This document shows positions 46,411-54,747 of a DNA stretch of 61,519 nt, piece after piece. A program made the translations under genes and the position numbers. The notes below the pieces were generated by a model that worked only from the letters and a program-made list of their open reading frames with translations, did no database searches and was not told the origin of the DNA. The stretch comes from Sedimentitalea sp042687825 (GTDB lineage: Bacteria > Pseudomonadota > Alphaproteobacteria > Rhodobacterales > Rhodobacteraceae): contig NZ_JBHUQE010000019.1 in the NCBI RefSeq assembly GCF_042687825.1, forward strand, positions 1 to 61,519. The letters run 5' to 3'. The first letter of the stretch is position 1, and every line of letters begins with the position of its first letter.

Positions 46411-47385
46411 TCAGTGACTGTCGCCCGCGGCCCCCGACCGGCGCCGCAGCAACGGCGCGATCACCCGGGTCGCCAGCGGGATCAGCAGCAAGCCCAGCCC
46501 CAGCCCGAACACACCGTCCATCGCCGCCTTGGCGGTCCATTCCACCGCCCCGGTCCAGGCCGCCGGCACCGCGTGCCCCACCGCATAGGCCCAGTCGTGG
46601 ATGTGGTGACCCAGCCAGCCAAAGCCCAGAACTTCGAGCCCGTGGATGATGATCGAGCCACCGACCCACAGCATCGCCGCGGTTCCAACCACCGACAGCA
46701 GCTTCAGCAGACCCGGCATCGCCCGCACAAGCCAGCGCCCGACAGCGCGCCCCGGCGCGGTGCGCCCGTTCTGCGCTAGGAACAGGCCGACATCGTCCAT
46801 CTTGACGATCAGGCCGACAGATCCGTAGACCGCCAATGTCACGCCAATGCCGACCACGGCCAGGGTCGCCGCCTGCATCCAGACATTGGGGGCCTCGATG
46901 GCGGCCAGCGCGATGGTCATGATCTCGGCGGACAGGATGAAATCGGTTTTGATCGCCCCCTTGACCTTCTGTTCCTCCAAATGGCCCGGATCCTGTACCG
47001 ACATGTCCGCCTCGATATGCGCGTCGCCATGGGGAAACAGCACGTGAAAGATTTTCTCCGCGCCTTCGAAACACAGATAGGCCCCGCCCAGCATCAGCAG
47101 CGGCGTGATCAGCCACGGCGCGAAATTGGCCAGCAGCATCGCCACCGGCAGCAACAGCACGATCTTGTTGAACAGCGAGCCGCGGGCGATCCGCCAGATG
47201 ATCGGCAATTCCCGCGCCGGGGCGAATCCCTGCACGTATTTCGGCGTCACCGCCGCGTCATCGATGATCACACCGGCGGTTTTTGCCCCGGCCTTGCCGG
47301 CCGCCGCCGCGATGTCATCCACCGAAGCCGCCGCCACCTTGGCGATCGCCGCCACATCATCCAGCAATGCCAGAAGACCGCTCAT
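46411..47385 (-). CDS. DUF808 family membrane protein
   Basis: A 324-residue protein of the DUF808/YedI family, inner membrane, function unknown. A soluble N-terminus (GLLALLDDVAAIAKVAAAS) is followed by about six membrane segments between 70 and 315. The start at 47385 opens the family sequence. It is divergent from gap, whose operator-like palindromes lie between the two. Confidence 0.88.
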   Translation of the reverse strand: MSGLLALLDDVAAIAKVAAASVDDIAAAAGKAGAKTAGVIIDDAAVTPKYVQGFAPARELPIIWRIARGSLFNKIVLLLPVAMLLANFAPWLITPLLMLGGAYLCFEGAEKIFHVLFPHGDAHIEADMSVQDPGHLEEQKVKGAIKTDFILSAEIMTIALAAIEAPNVWMQAATLAVVGIGVTLAVYGSVGLIVKMDDVGLFLAQNGRTAPGRAVGRWLVRAMPGLLKLLSVVGTAAMLWVGGSIIIHGLEVLGFGWLGHHIHDWAYAVGHAVPAAWTGAVEWTAKAAMDGVFGLGLGLLLIPLATRVIAPLLRRRSGAAGDSH

Positions 47386-47454
47386 GCCTTGCCCCCACAC
47401 CCAGTCCGTGATTAAGTCCGGCTCACCCTAACGCATCCATTCCACAGAACAAGC

Positions 47455-47485
47455 GTTAGCGCAATCGGACACAGTTTGCGCTAAC
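47455..47485. promoter_or_regulatory. Two near-palindromic GTTAGCGC-type sites upstream of gap
   Basis: GTTAGCGCAATC (47455-47466) and GTTTGCGCTAAC (47474-47485) are 19 bases centre to centre. Each is one or two bases from the perfect palindrome GTTAGCGCTAAC, the type of site bound by the LacI-family regulator CceR (central carbon and energy metabolism) in Rhodobacter. Confidence 0.65.
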
Positions 47486-47572
47486 ACGTTGTGAATGCGA
47501 CGCTTTTTCACTTTTTCTGGGGCCAGCGCGGGTCTATACGCCCCTCAACGCGCAACTTGTGGAGCGACACCC

Positions 47573-48577
47573 ATGACCATCAACGTCGGAATTAACGGAT
47601 TTGGCCGCATCGGCCGCTGTACCCTGTCCCATATCGCCGCCAGCGGAAGAAACGACATCAAGGTGGTCAAGGCCAACGCCACCGGGCCGCTGGAAACCGC
47701 CGCGCATCTGCTGCGCTATGACAGCGTACATGGCCGGTTCGGCAACGACATCCGCGTCGGTGACCGCAGCCTGGATCTGGGCCGCGGCGAAATCGAGATG
47801 TTTTCCACCTATGACCCGAACGAACTGGACTGGTCCGGCTGCGACGTGGTGCTGGAATGCACCGGCAAGTTCAACGATGGCGAAAAGGCCGCCGTGCATC
47901 TCGAGCGCGGCGCCAAGTCGGTGCTGATCTCGGCCCCCGCCAAGAACGTTGAAAAGACCGTCGTGTTCGGCGTCAATGACGAGATTCTGGCCAAGGGCGA
48001 CACCATGGTCAGCAACGGGTCCTGCACCACCAACTGTCTGGCACCGCTGGCCAAGGTGCTGGACGAGACCGTGGGCATCGAACATGGCATCATGACCACG
48101 ATCCATTCCTATACCGGCGACCAGCCGACGCTGGACCGGCGGCACAAGGATCTGTATCGCGCCCGCGCCGCCGCGATGGCGATGATCCCGACCTCGACCG
48201 GCGCGGCCAAGGCTCTGGGCGAGGTTCTGCCCGGTCTCAAGGGCAAGCTGGACGGATCGGCGATCCGCGTGCCCACGCCGAACGTGTCCGCGGTCGACCT
48301 CACCTTCCGCGCCGGGCGCGATGTCACCGCCGAAGAAGTCAACGCCGCCGTCGCCGAAGCCGTCAAAGGGCCGATGGGCCGGGTTCTGGCCTATGATCCT
48401 GAGCAGAAAGTATCGATCGACTTCAACCACACCGAAGAAAGCAGCATCTTTGCCCCGGACCAGACCCGGGTGGTCGATGGCCGCATGGTGCGGGTGCTGG
48501 CCTGGTATGACAACGAATGGGGCTTTTCGGTCCGCATGGCCGACGTGGCCGTGGCGATGGCCCGGCTGAACGGCTGA
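47573..48577 (+). CDS. gap: Glyceraldehyde-3-phosphate dehydrogenase, type I
   Basis: A 334-residue phosphorylating GAPDH. The Rossmann start NVGINGFGRIGR is at residues 4-15 and the catalytic Cys151 is in SNGSCTTNC. The NAD-selecting Asp that normally follows Asn in the second beta strand (IND) is replaced: the sequence there is ANATG (34-38). This suggests NADP use or dual use. The ATG at 47573 has GTGGAG upstream. Two CceR-like sites lie 90-120 bp upstream, and a terminator follows the stop. Confidence 0.94.
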   Translation: MTINVGINGFGRIGRCTLSHIAASGRNDIKVVKANATGPLETAAHLLRYDSVHGRFGNDIRVGDRSLDLGRGEIEMFSTYDPNELDWSGCDVVLECTGKFNDGEKAAVHLERGAKSVLISAPAKNVEKTVVFGVNDEILAKGDTMVSNGSCTTNCLAPLAKVLDETVGIEHGIMTTIHSYTGDQPTLDRRHKDLYRARAAAMAMIPTSTGAAKALGEVLPGLKGKLDGSAIRVPTPNVSAVDLTFRAGRDVTAEEVNAAVAEAVKGPMGRVLAYDPEQKVSIDFNHTEESSIFAPDQTRVVDGRMVRVLAWYDNEWGFSVRMADVAVAMARLNG

Positions 48578-48624
48578 TCCCCGCGGATCGGTTACACCGG
48601 TAACCGCATCCCCCAAAGGCAAAC

Positions 48625-48656
48625 GCTCGGTCAGGCAATTCTGACCGGGCTTTTTT
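48625..48656 (+). terminator. Rho-independent terminator of gap
   Basis: A 10-bp stem (GCTCGGTCAG / CTGACCGGGC, one G-T pair) with loop GCAATT ends in six T. It lies between gap and the small gene at 48673, so the latter would be made only by read-through or from its own promoter. Confidence 0.88.
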
Positions 48657-48672
48657 CAGCCCCGAGGACCGC

Positions 48673-48816
48673 ATGACCAACCGTCTAGCCCTTGTTCTGG
48701 CCGCTCTGATCCTGGCCGCGATCACCGCCGACTTTCTGATCAACGGGGCCGAGAACCTGGTGTTTGCCAGCAAGAAACTGTTCGAGCTGATCGAATGGCT
48801 GGCCTTTTGGCGCTAG
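48673..48816 (+). CDS. 47-residue membrane protein downstream of gap
   Basis: Reading from the ATG at 48673 gives 47 codons: a hydrophobic helix (LALVLAALILAAITADFLI), a short loop and an amphipathic end (LFELIEWLAFWR). I recall similar tiny proteins behind gap in related bacteria, sometimes mislabelled as the dehydrogenase. The GAGGACC ribosome site lies six bases before. Function is unknown; it follows the gap terminator by 16 bases. Confidence 0.65.
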   Translation: MTNRLALVLAALILAAITADFLINGAENLVFASKKLFELIEWLAFWR

Positions 48817-48825
48817 GGGACCGGA

Positions 48826-49377
48826 TCAGGCGCTGTGCTGCGCCGGAACCGGGTTCTTGTCGGATTCAACGGAATCAGCGGGGATCTTTCCCAGCCGCAC
48901 CAGCAATTCCTGACGCACCAGCGGCGTGACGAATTTCGACACATCGCCGTTCAGACGCGCGATTTCCTTGACCAGCTTGCTGGCAATGGCCTGGCGCTTG
49001 GCGTCCGCCATCAGAAACACGGTCTCGACCGAAGCATCCATCGCCCGGTTCATCCCGACCATCTGGTATTCGTATTCGAAATCGGTAACGGCACGCAACC
49101 CGCGCACGATGATCTGCGCCCCGACGTCGTTGGCGCAATCGATCAATAGATTCTCAAACGGATGCACGACGACTTCCGCGCCGATCTGATCGCTCAGCCG
49201 GGAACATTCGGTCTTGATCATCGCCACTCTTTCCTCAAGCGAGAAAAGCGGCCCCTTGTCGCGATTGATCGCCACTCCGATCACCAGCCTGTCGACCAGT
49301 GCCGAGGCCCGTTCGATGATATCCAGATGACCCAGCGTGATCGGATCAAAGGTTCCGGGATACAAAGCTATGCGCAT
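48826..49377 (-). CDS. coaD: Pantetheine-phosphate adenylyltransferase
   Basis: A 183-residue enzyme of coenzyme A synthesis that adenylates 4'-phosphopantetheine. The nucleotidyltransferase start YPGTFDPITLGHLDI with the T/HxGH motif (about residues 7-21) and the RGLRAVTDFEYE segment are typical. The C-terminal 20 residues are a variable tail. It is convergent with the small gap-downstream gene. Confidence 0.96.
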   Translation of the reverse strand: MRIALYPGTFDPITLGHLDIIERASALVDRLVIGVAINRDKGPLFSLEERVAMIKTECSRLSDQIGAEVVVHPFENLLIDCANDVGAQIIVRGLRAVTDFEYEYQMVGMNRAMDASVETVFLMADAKRQAIASKLVKEIARLNGDVSKFVTPLVRQELLVRLGKIPADSVESDKNPVPAQHSA

Positions 49378-49749
49378 TGCGGTCTCCTGCCTGACGGACG
49401 GGACAGGACGAAGAAAGGTCTTGTTTGGTTCATCGCCGTCCCTGTTGCATCTTCACCGACCCGATCCCGACAGGCCGGGATCCGGTCGTAACGAACCGCT
49501 GCGAGTCAACGGCTGCACCGGCAGGTCCACAGGACCCGCAAGGTAACAACCTGACATTCTGCGCTGTTTCCGGCAAGTGTACGACACGTCGCACATGCCA
49601 ACACGCGCGCACATGCAAATACCAGCATGGTCGCTGCGCGCCACGATCCAGACCTACTAACGGCCCCACAGCCGGATGCGTCTCGCCCGCGCCGCCGCCG
49701 ACCGAACGCAGCAGATACCGACCCGAGCGATCCCGCGGTGAAGTCCGGG
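49378..49749. other. 372-base intergenic stretch between coaD and the CBS gene
   Basis: It lies upstream of coaD and downstream of the CBS protein gene, both on the minus strand, so it should hold the coaD promoter. I see no convincing promoter motif, gene or terminator. A minor inverted repeat (GATCCCG / CGGGATC, 49471 region) is present. Confidence 0.5.
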
Positions 49750-50187
49750 TCAGTGCCCCATAATCATGCCCTGCAGCGCCTCTTTTTCCATCGCCAGTTC
49801 CGACAGTTGCGCCTTGACCACGTCGCCCAGCGTGACCAGACCGACCATCGCGCCATCTTCGACCACGGGCATGTGGCGAAAACGGCCTTCGGTCATCATG
49901 GTCAGCAGGTCCTGGGCGCTGTTCTCGCTGGTGCAGGTCACCAGTTCGGTTGTCATATAGGCGCTGACCGGCTTTTCCAGACAGGCGCCACCGGATGCCG
50001 CCAGTTCGCGCACGATATCCCGTTCGGACAGGATGCCGACAGCGGACTTTCCACCATCGCCGGACACGACCACCGAACCGATCTTGTTCTCCGCCAGGAT
50101 CGCGGCGGCGGCGGCGACCTTTGTCGATGGCGAGACCGTCAACACCCCCGACTTGGCTTTTGATTTGAGAATCTGGTGGACAAGCAT
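49750..50187 (-). CDS. CBS-pair protein
   Basis: A 145-residue stand-alone protein made of two CBS domains (about 8-65 and 73-130), which bind adenosyl groups and sense cell energy. The RHMPVVEDGAMVGLVTLGD segment is typical. No effector domain is fused, so it probably acts on a partner protein. It lies 60 bases downstream of the LysR gene on the same strand. Confidence 0.9.
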   Translation of the reverse strand: MLVHQILKSKAKSGVLTVSPSTKVAAAAAILAENKIGSVVVSGDGGKSAVGILSERDIVRELAASGGACLEKPVSAYMTTELVTCTSENSAQDLLTMMTEGRFRHMPVVEDGAMVGLVTLGDVVKAQLSELAMEKEALQGMIMGH

Positions 50188-50247
50188 TCGGGAGACCTCC
50201 GCAATATTCTTTCAATATCAAAAGGCTTGACACAATAAATCGGCAAG

Positions 50248-51144
50248 TCAAGTGAGGCTTTCCAACCGCGCCACTTCATCGCGCACGCCCTGCACCAAGG
50301 CGGCGGCAAAGCGGTTCTGACGGGCGCTGCGCCGATCCCCCTTGTGGCGCACCAAATAAAAGCTGCGGGTCAGGCTGATCCGGTCGGTCAGGACCTTGCG
50401 CAACTGGCTGTGGCTGGGCAGCGAAAAGTCATGCGCCATGCCCAATCCGGCGTCCTGTGCCAAAAAATTCAGCTGAACCGCAACCGAATTCGAGGCCAGC
50501 GGCACCCGTTCGACCCCCAGTTGACCGAGATAGTCCAGTTCGGCATCAAAGATCATGTCCGGAATATAGCCGATCATCCGCCGCCCGCGCAGATCCTCAA
50601 GACTGTTCACCGCGGGATGATCGCGCAGATAGCCCTGCCCCGCGACCAGATGCAGCTTGTAATCGGTGATCTTCTGCACCAGCAGCTGGCCGGCGGACGG
50701 CGCACTGACCGCGATGGCCATGTCGGCCTCGCGCCGCGACAGGTTAACGATACGGGGCAGAGCGACGATCTGGATGTCCAGTTCCGGGTTTTCGCCGGCG
50801 ATGCGCGCGCAGACCTGCGGCAACAGGTAGTTCGCGCAGCCGTCCGGCGCCCCGATGCGAATCTGTCCGACCAGCCCGCCAGACGATCCGGCCACCGAGT
50901 CCACGGCGGCGCGCATCGCCTGTTCGGCCTGTTCGGCATGCACCAGCAGCCGTTCGCCTGCGGCACTCAGGGCATAGCCCTGCGGCGATTTTACGAACAG
51001 CGGCGCCCCCATATCCGTTTCCAGCCGGGCCACCCGGCGCCCCACCGTCGCCGGGTCGATCTTGAGAACGCGCCCGGCGCCCGACAGGCTTTCGGCGCGC
51101 GCCACCGCCAGAAAGATGCGCAGATCGTCCCAATGTGCCTGCAT
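50248..51144 (-). CDS. LysR-family regulator, divergent from mmsA
   Basis: A 298-residue LysR regulator with the N-terminal helix-turn-helix (about 4-62) and an effector domain (about 90-290). Its divergent position, with dyads in the shared region, makes it the likely regulator of mmsA. The start at 51144 opens the DNA-binding domain; the frame extends further up without support. A mmsR-like role is inferred, though the classical MmsR is of another family. Confidence 0.88.
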   Translation of the reverse strand: MQAHWDDLRIFLAVARAESLSGAGRVLKIDPATVGRRVARLETDMGAPLFVKSPQGYALSAAGERLLVHAEQAEQAMRAAVDSVAGSSGGLVGQIRIGAPDGCANYLLPQVCARIAGENPELDIQIVALPRIVNLSRREADMAIAVSAPSAGQLLVQKITDYKLHLVAGQGYLRDHPAVNSLEDLRGRRMIGYIPDMIFDAELDYLGQLGVERVPLASNSVAVQLNFLAQDAGLGMAHDFSLPSHSQLRKVLTDRISLTRSFYLVRHKGDRRSARQNRFAAALVQGVRDEVARLESLT

Positions 51145-51179
51145 TCTGCCTGTCCCCGTTCTGTGCAGCCGTTGATCGT

Positions 51180-51237
51180 CTTGCAAAAATGCAAGACCTT
51201 TTTGAAAACTTGCCTCTGTTAAATGGATTTTTGCAAG
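51180..51237. promoter_or_regulatory. Dyads in the LysR-mmsA divergent region
   Basis: CTTGCA-AAAA-TGCAAG (51180-51195) is a perfect 6-bp-arm inverted repeat that includes a T-N11-A core. A second pair, CTTGC (51209) and GCAAG (51233), repeats the half-sites at longer spacing. Both fit LysR-type binding and activation sites. Confidence 0.55.
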
Positions 51238-51283
51238 CCTATTCTGCCGCAAGTCCCGCGAATAAAACCCCAGGAGGAATACG

Positions 51284-52783
51284 ATGAAGGAACTGACACA
51301 CTATATCAACGGCACCCATGTCAAAGGCCAGTCCGGCCGGTTTGCCGATGTCATGAACCCCGCCACCGGCGAAGTTCAGGCGAAGGTTCCCTTGGCCAAT
51401 GCCGAGGAAATGGCTTTTGCCGTCGATGTCGCCAAGGATGCCCAGCCCGGCTGGGGCGCCACCAACCCGCAGCGCCGCGCCCGGGTGCTGATGAAATTCG
51501 TCGATCTCTTGAACCGCGACATGGACAAGCTGGCCGAAGCGCTTAGCCGCGAGCATGGCAAGACCTTGCCCGACGCCGCCGGGGATGTGCAGCGCGGCCT
51601 GGAAGTTGTGGAATACTGCATCGGCGCGCCGCAGATGCTGAAGGGCGAGTTTACCGACGCCGCCGGTCCGGGCATCGACATGTATTCGATGCGCCAGCCG
51701 CTGGGCGTCACCGCCGGCATCACACCGTTCAACTTTCCGGCCATGATCCCGATGTGGATGTTCGCCCCGGCCATCGCCTGCGGCAACGCCTTTATCCTGA
51801 AACCCAGTGAACGCGACCCCTCGGTGCCGCTGATGCTGGCCGAGTTGCTGGAAGAGGCCGGTCTGCCCAAGGGTATCCTGCAGGTGGTAAACGGCGACAA
51901 GGAAGCCGTGGATGCGATCCTGTATCACCCCGACATCCAGTCGATCGGCTTTGTCGGCTCGACGCCAATCGCCGAATACATCTACGGTACCGGCTGTTCG
52001 CAGGGCAAGCGCGTCCAGTGTTTCGGCGGCGCCAAGAACCACATGATCATCATGCCGGACGCGGATTTGGATCAGGCCGCCGATGCGCTGCTGGGCGCCG
52101 GGTACGGTGCCGCGGGCGAACGCTGCATGGCGATCTCGGTCGCGGTTCCGGTGGGCGACGAGACCGCCGACCGGCTGATGGAAAAGCTGGTGCCGCGGGT
52201 CGAGGCGCTGAAGGTCGGCCCCTATACCGGCGGCGACGAGGTCGATTACGGCCCGGTGGTGACGGCGGCCGCCAAGGCCAATATCGAACGGCTGGTGCAG
52301 ACCGGCATCGATCAGGGCGCGAAACTGCTGGTCGATGGCCGCGGCTTCAAGCTGCAGGGATATGAGGACGGATATTTCGTCGGACCGCACCTTTTTGACC
52401 ATGCGACACCGGACATGGACATCTACAAGACCGAGATCTTCGGCCCGGTTCTGACGACCGTGCGCGCCCAGAGCTATGAAGAGGCGCTGAAACTGGCCAT
52501 GGATCACGAATATGGCAACGGCACCGCGATCTTTACCCGCGACGGCGACTCGGCACGCGATTTCGCCAGCCGCGTCAATGTCGGGATGATCGGTATCAAC
52601 GTGCCGATCCCGGTGCCGCTGGCCTATCACACCTTTGGCGGCTGGAAGAAATCCGTTTTCGGCGACCTGAACCAGCACGGTCCGGATGCGTTCAAGTTCT
52701 ACACCCGCACCAAGACCGTGACCTCGCGCTGGCCCTCGGGCCTCAAGGATGGCGGCGAGTTCCACTTCAAGCCGATGGACTGA
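51284..52783 (+). CDS. mmsA: Methylmalonate-semialdehyde dehydrogenase (CoA-acylating)
   Basis: A 499-residue aldehyde dehydrogenase that converts methylmalonate semialdehyde plus CoA to propionyl-CoA in valine catabolism. Catalytic Cys281 is in AGERCMA; the usual ALDH general-base Glu is replaced by the FGGAKNHM stretch (about 247-254), as is typical of this CoA-acylating class. AGGAGGA precedes the ATG. The other valine genes resume at 59.3 kb. Confidence 0.95.
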   Translation: MKELTHYINGTHVKGQSGRFADVMNPATGEVQAKVPLANAEEMAFAVDVAKDAQPGWGATNPQRRARVLMKFVDLLNRDMDKLAEALSREHGKTLPDAAGDVQRGLEVVEYCIGAPQMLKGEFTDAAGPGIDMYSMRQPLGVTAGITPFNFPAMIPMWMFAPAIACGNAFILKPSERDPSVPLMLAELLEEAGLPKGILQVVNGDKEAVDAILYHPDIQSIGFVGSTPIAEYIYGTGCSQGKRVQCFGGAKNHMIIMPDADLDQAADALLGAGYGAAGERCMAISVAVPVGDETADRLMEKLVPRVEALKVGPYTGGDEVDYGPVVTAAAKANIERLVQTGIDQGAKLLVDGRGFKLQGYEDGYFVGPHLFDHATPDMDIYKTEIFGPVLTTVRAQSYEEALKLAMDHEYGNGTAIFTRDGDSARDFASRVNVGMIGINVPIPVPLAYHTFGGWKKSVFGDLNQHGPDAFKFYTRTKTVTSRWPSGLKDGGEFHFKPMD

Positions 52784-52797
52784 TCCGCCGGATCGGG

Positions 52798-52823
52798 TCC
52801 CCCGGGGCTGCGGCCCCGGGGGA
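52798..52823 (+). terminator. GC-rich hairpin after mmsA
   Basis: A 10-bp perfect stem (TCCCCCGGGG / CCCCGGGGGA, loop CTGCGG) lies 15 bases after the mmsA stop. There is no T run, so it may stop polymerase poorly or mainly protect the mRNA end. Confidence 0.5.
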
Positions 52824-52930
52824 AGCCGAAATGCCACACCAGCACGACCACAACCAATAGTTGTTTAATTTCACTACATTGCCTATCCAAGATGTGCTTG
52901 TATCTGCGCAATACTCTTGGACTGGGCCAA

Positions 52931-53395
52931 ATGGGACTTTCCTATCACCTTTTTCAGACCCGCCGTCTGATCTATGTCCGCCTGACCGGTCCGGTCGGTC
53001 TGGCAGATATCTTCCGCCTTTATTCGGTGCTCGAACGCGACAAGGCGTTCCGGCCCGGCAGCGCCGAGCTGATCGATTTCGCAGGCCTGTCCGACCTCGA
53101 CCTCAGTTATAACGACATGCGCACCCTGCGGCTGCGCGAGCGCGACTATTACACCCGCACACCGAACCCGGTCCTGTGCGTGATCCACGCCCCCAGCGAC
53201 ACAAATTTCGGCATGGCGCGGATGTATCAGCAGCTGGTGGCCACGACCGGTGATCATGTCGTGGAAATCGCCCGTGACGAGGCCGAGGCCCTGGCCATGC
53301 TGAACCAGCCCGAGGCCAGCTTTTCCAGCCTGTTGGCCGATCCCGAATGCGCGCCGGAACAGCCTGCGCCCAATCTGGGTCTCACATCGACGTGA
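52931..53395 (+). CDS. Hypothetical protein, SpoIIAA/STAS-like appearance
   Basis: A 154-residue soluble protein with alternating strands and helices (for example LIYVRLTGPVGLADIF and SAELIDFAGLSDLDL). The overall pattern is like SpoIIAA-type proteins, but no clear motif supports that. The ATG at 52931 is preferred as the fold starts there; a weak GGAC ribosome site precedes it. I do not recognise a named family. It begins the accessory stretch downstream of mmsA. Confidence 0.6.
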   Translation: MGLSYHLFQTRRLIYVRLTGPVGLADIFRLYSVLERDKAFRPGSAELIDFAGLSDLDLSYNDMRTLRLRERDYYTRTPNPVLCVIHAPSDTNFGMARMYQQLVATTGDHVVEIARDEAEALAMLNQPEASFSSLLADPECAPEQPAPNLGLTST

Positions 53396-53483
53396 GGCGT
53401 TCCTTTTCGGCGCTTTGCCTCTGGCCGGCGCCTTGGGACGTGCCTATCTAGGGCCAAAGAGCAGCGTAGATCGAGGAAGAGCC

Positions 53484-54086
53484 GTGAGCAAAGTTCGCAT
53501 GACCCGCCGCAGTGCCCTGTTGGGTGTAGCCTCTACCCTGGCCGTCCCGACCCTGGCGCGCGCGCAGAATTCGGGTGATGCCTTTCCGACCCAGGAGGCG
53601 CCGATCCGCGACCAGCAGCCGGTCCGGCGCAACGTCTCGTCCTTTGCCCGGCAGAAATGGCAGGACCATTTCGGCACGCTGGGCAAGGGCTGCCTGTTGG
53701 CCGACATCACCAGCCGCGCCGTGCATTACTGGGGGCCGGACGGCGAGACCTATCTGTTGTTCCCCTCGTCGGTGCCGATGTCCGAAGAACTGACCAAACG
53801 CGGGTACACCGAAGTCGTGCGCAAGGCGGAAAACCCGCGCTGGACGCCCACCGCCAACATGCGCGAGCGCGATCCCTCCCTGCCCGAATTCATGCCGGGC
53901 GGTCCCGGCAACCCGCTGGGCACCCGGGCGATGTACCTGTCCTGGCCGGCCTATCTGGTGCATGGCACCCACGACACCCGAAAGATCGGCCGCCAAAGCT
54001 CGTCCGGTTGCATCGGCCTGTACAACCAGCATGTCGAGCAACTCTATCCGCTGGTTCAAATCGGCACCCAGGTCCGCCTGCTGTAG
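53484..54086 (+). CDS. Tat-exported L,D-transpeptidase (YkuD family)
   Basis: A 200-residue periplasmic enzyme that forms 3-3 peptide cross-links or anchors proteins to peptidoglycan. The N-terminus carries a twin-arginine motif (MTRRSALLG, cut after ARAQ). The YkuD catalytic pair is His160 (VHGTHD) and Cys176 (SSGCIGL). The GTG at 53484 is chosen because GAGGAAG lies four bases upstream; a later ATG at 53499 has no good site. It is convergent with the DsrE gene. Confidence 0.9.
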   Translation: MSKVRMTRRSALLGVASTLAVPTLARAQNSGDAFPTQEAPIRDQQPVRRNVSSFARQKWQDHFGTLGKGCLLADITSRAVHYWGPDGETYLLFPSSVPMSEELTKRGYTEVVRKAENPRWTPTANMRERDPSLPEFMPGGPGNPLGTRAMYLSWPAYLVHGTHDTRKIGRQSSSGCIGLYNQHVEQLYPLVQIGTQVRLL

Positions 54087-54160
54087 CCGACAGGGCCGGC
54101 GATGGAACGCCCACGCCCGCCCCGACCGGTTGGGCCGGGGAAGGCGCTGTTCGGGCCGTT

Positions 54161-54619
54161 TTACCAGGCCAGGGTCTGCATGCCGTCCCGGAACAGCCAG
54201 CTTTCGACCAGGGGGAAATTGCCCATCTCGACCCCGTCGATATAGTCGGCCTTGGTCAGACCGGCCGCCTTGGAACAGGCCCCGCACATGATCACCGTGC
54301 CGCCATCGGCCATAAAGGCGCGCAGCATGTCCTGAATCGTGGTGCCGCTTTCGGCCATCAGTCCCGGCACGTTGCTTGGCCGCTTGCTCTCGGCCAGATA
54401 GACCGCGCGCACGTTCAGCCAGATCGCGGTGTCATGGCCGTTTTTCAGCGATTTATGGTGCGCGAACATGATGGCCTTGGCAGCCGACCAAGTGTCGTCC
54501 GTGGTCAGGTTGACGAACAATCCGCGCGGTTCCGTCCCGGCATTGGCCGAGGTTCCGGCAGCTGCGACCGGCAGGGCCGACAACACCGTCAGCGCCAGGG
54601 CGATCAGGGCATGTCTCAT
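54161..54619 (-). CDS. Exported DsrE/DsrF-like family protein
   Basis: A 152-residue protein with a Sec signal peptide (about 1-20, ending VAAAG) and a DsrE-like fold. A Cys pair in IMCGACSKAAG suggests sulfur handling or a sensor-type role. The start at 54619 has AAGGAG upstream. A perfect FNR-type box centred at 54682, 63 bases upstream, implies oxygen-controlled expression. The precise function is not known. Confidence 0.8.
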   Translation of the reverse strand: MRHALIALALTVLSALPVAAAGTSANAGTEPRGLFVNLTTDDTWSAAKAIMFAHHKSLKNGHDTAIWLNVRAVYLAESKRPSNVPGLMAESGTTIQDMLRAFMADGGTVIMCGACSKAAGLTKADYIDGVEMGNFPLVESWLFRDGMQTLAW

Positions 54620-54675
54620 GAGAATCTCCTTGAATTTCAGATGACTTCTCATATTCCATTTTTAATATATTCAAG

Positions 54676-54689
54676 TTGATGCAAATCAA
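54676..54689 (-). promoter_or_regulatory. Perfect FNR/FnrL box upstream of the DsrE-like gene
   Basis: TTGAT-N4-ATCAA (GCAA spacer) is the exact consensus for FNR-type regulators. Centred at 54682.5, it would be at -41.5 for a start near 54641, with TATGAG (54653-54648, minus strand) as the -10 element. This is a class II activation arrangement. Confidence 0.8.
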
Positions 54690-54747
54690 ACCTTCCCGCG
54701 CTGGAGGGTTATTCTCGCACGTGTGTCACCTGAACTTGCGGATCCGG

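Noticed and set aside
49430..50251. 273-codon minus-strand frame across the CBS gene and its downstream gap
   Set aside because: It covers the CBS gene in another frame of the same strand and has Arg/Gly-rich shadow composition.
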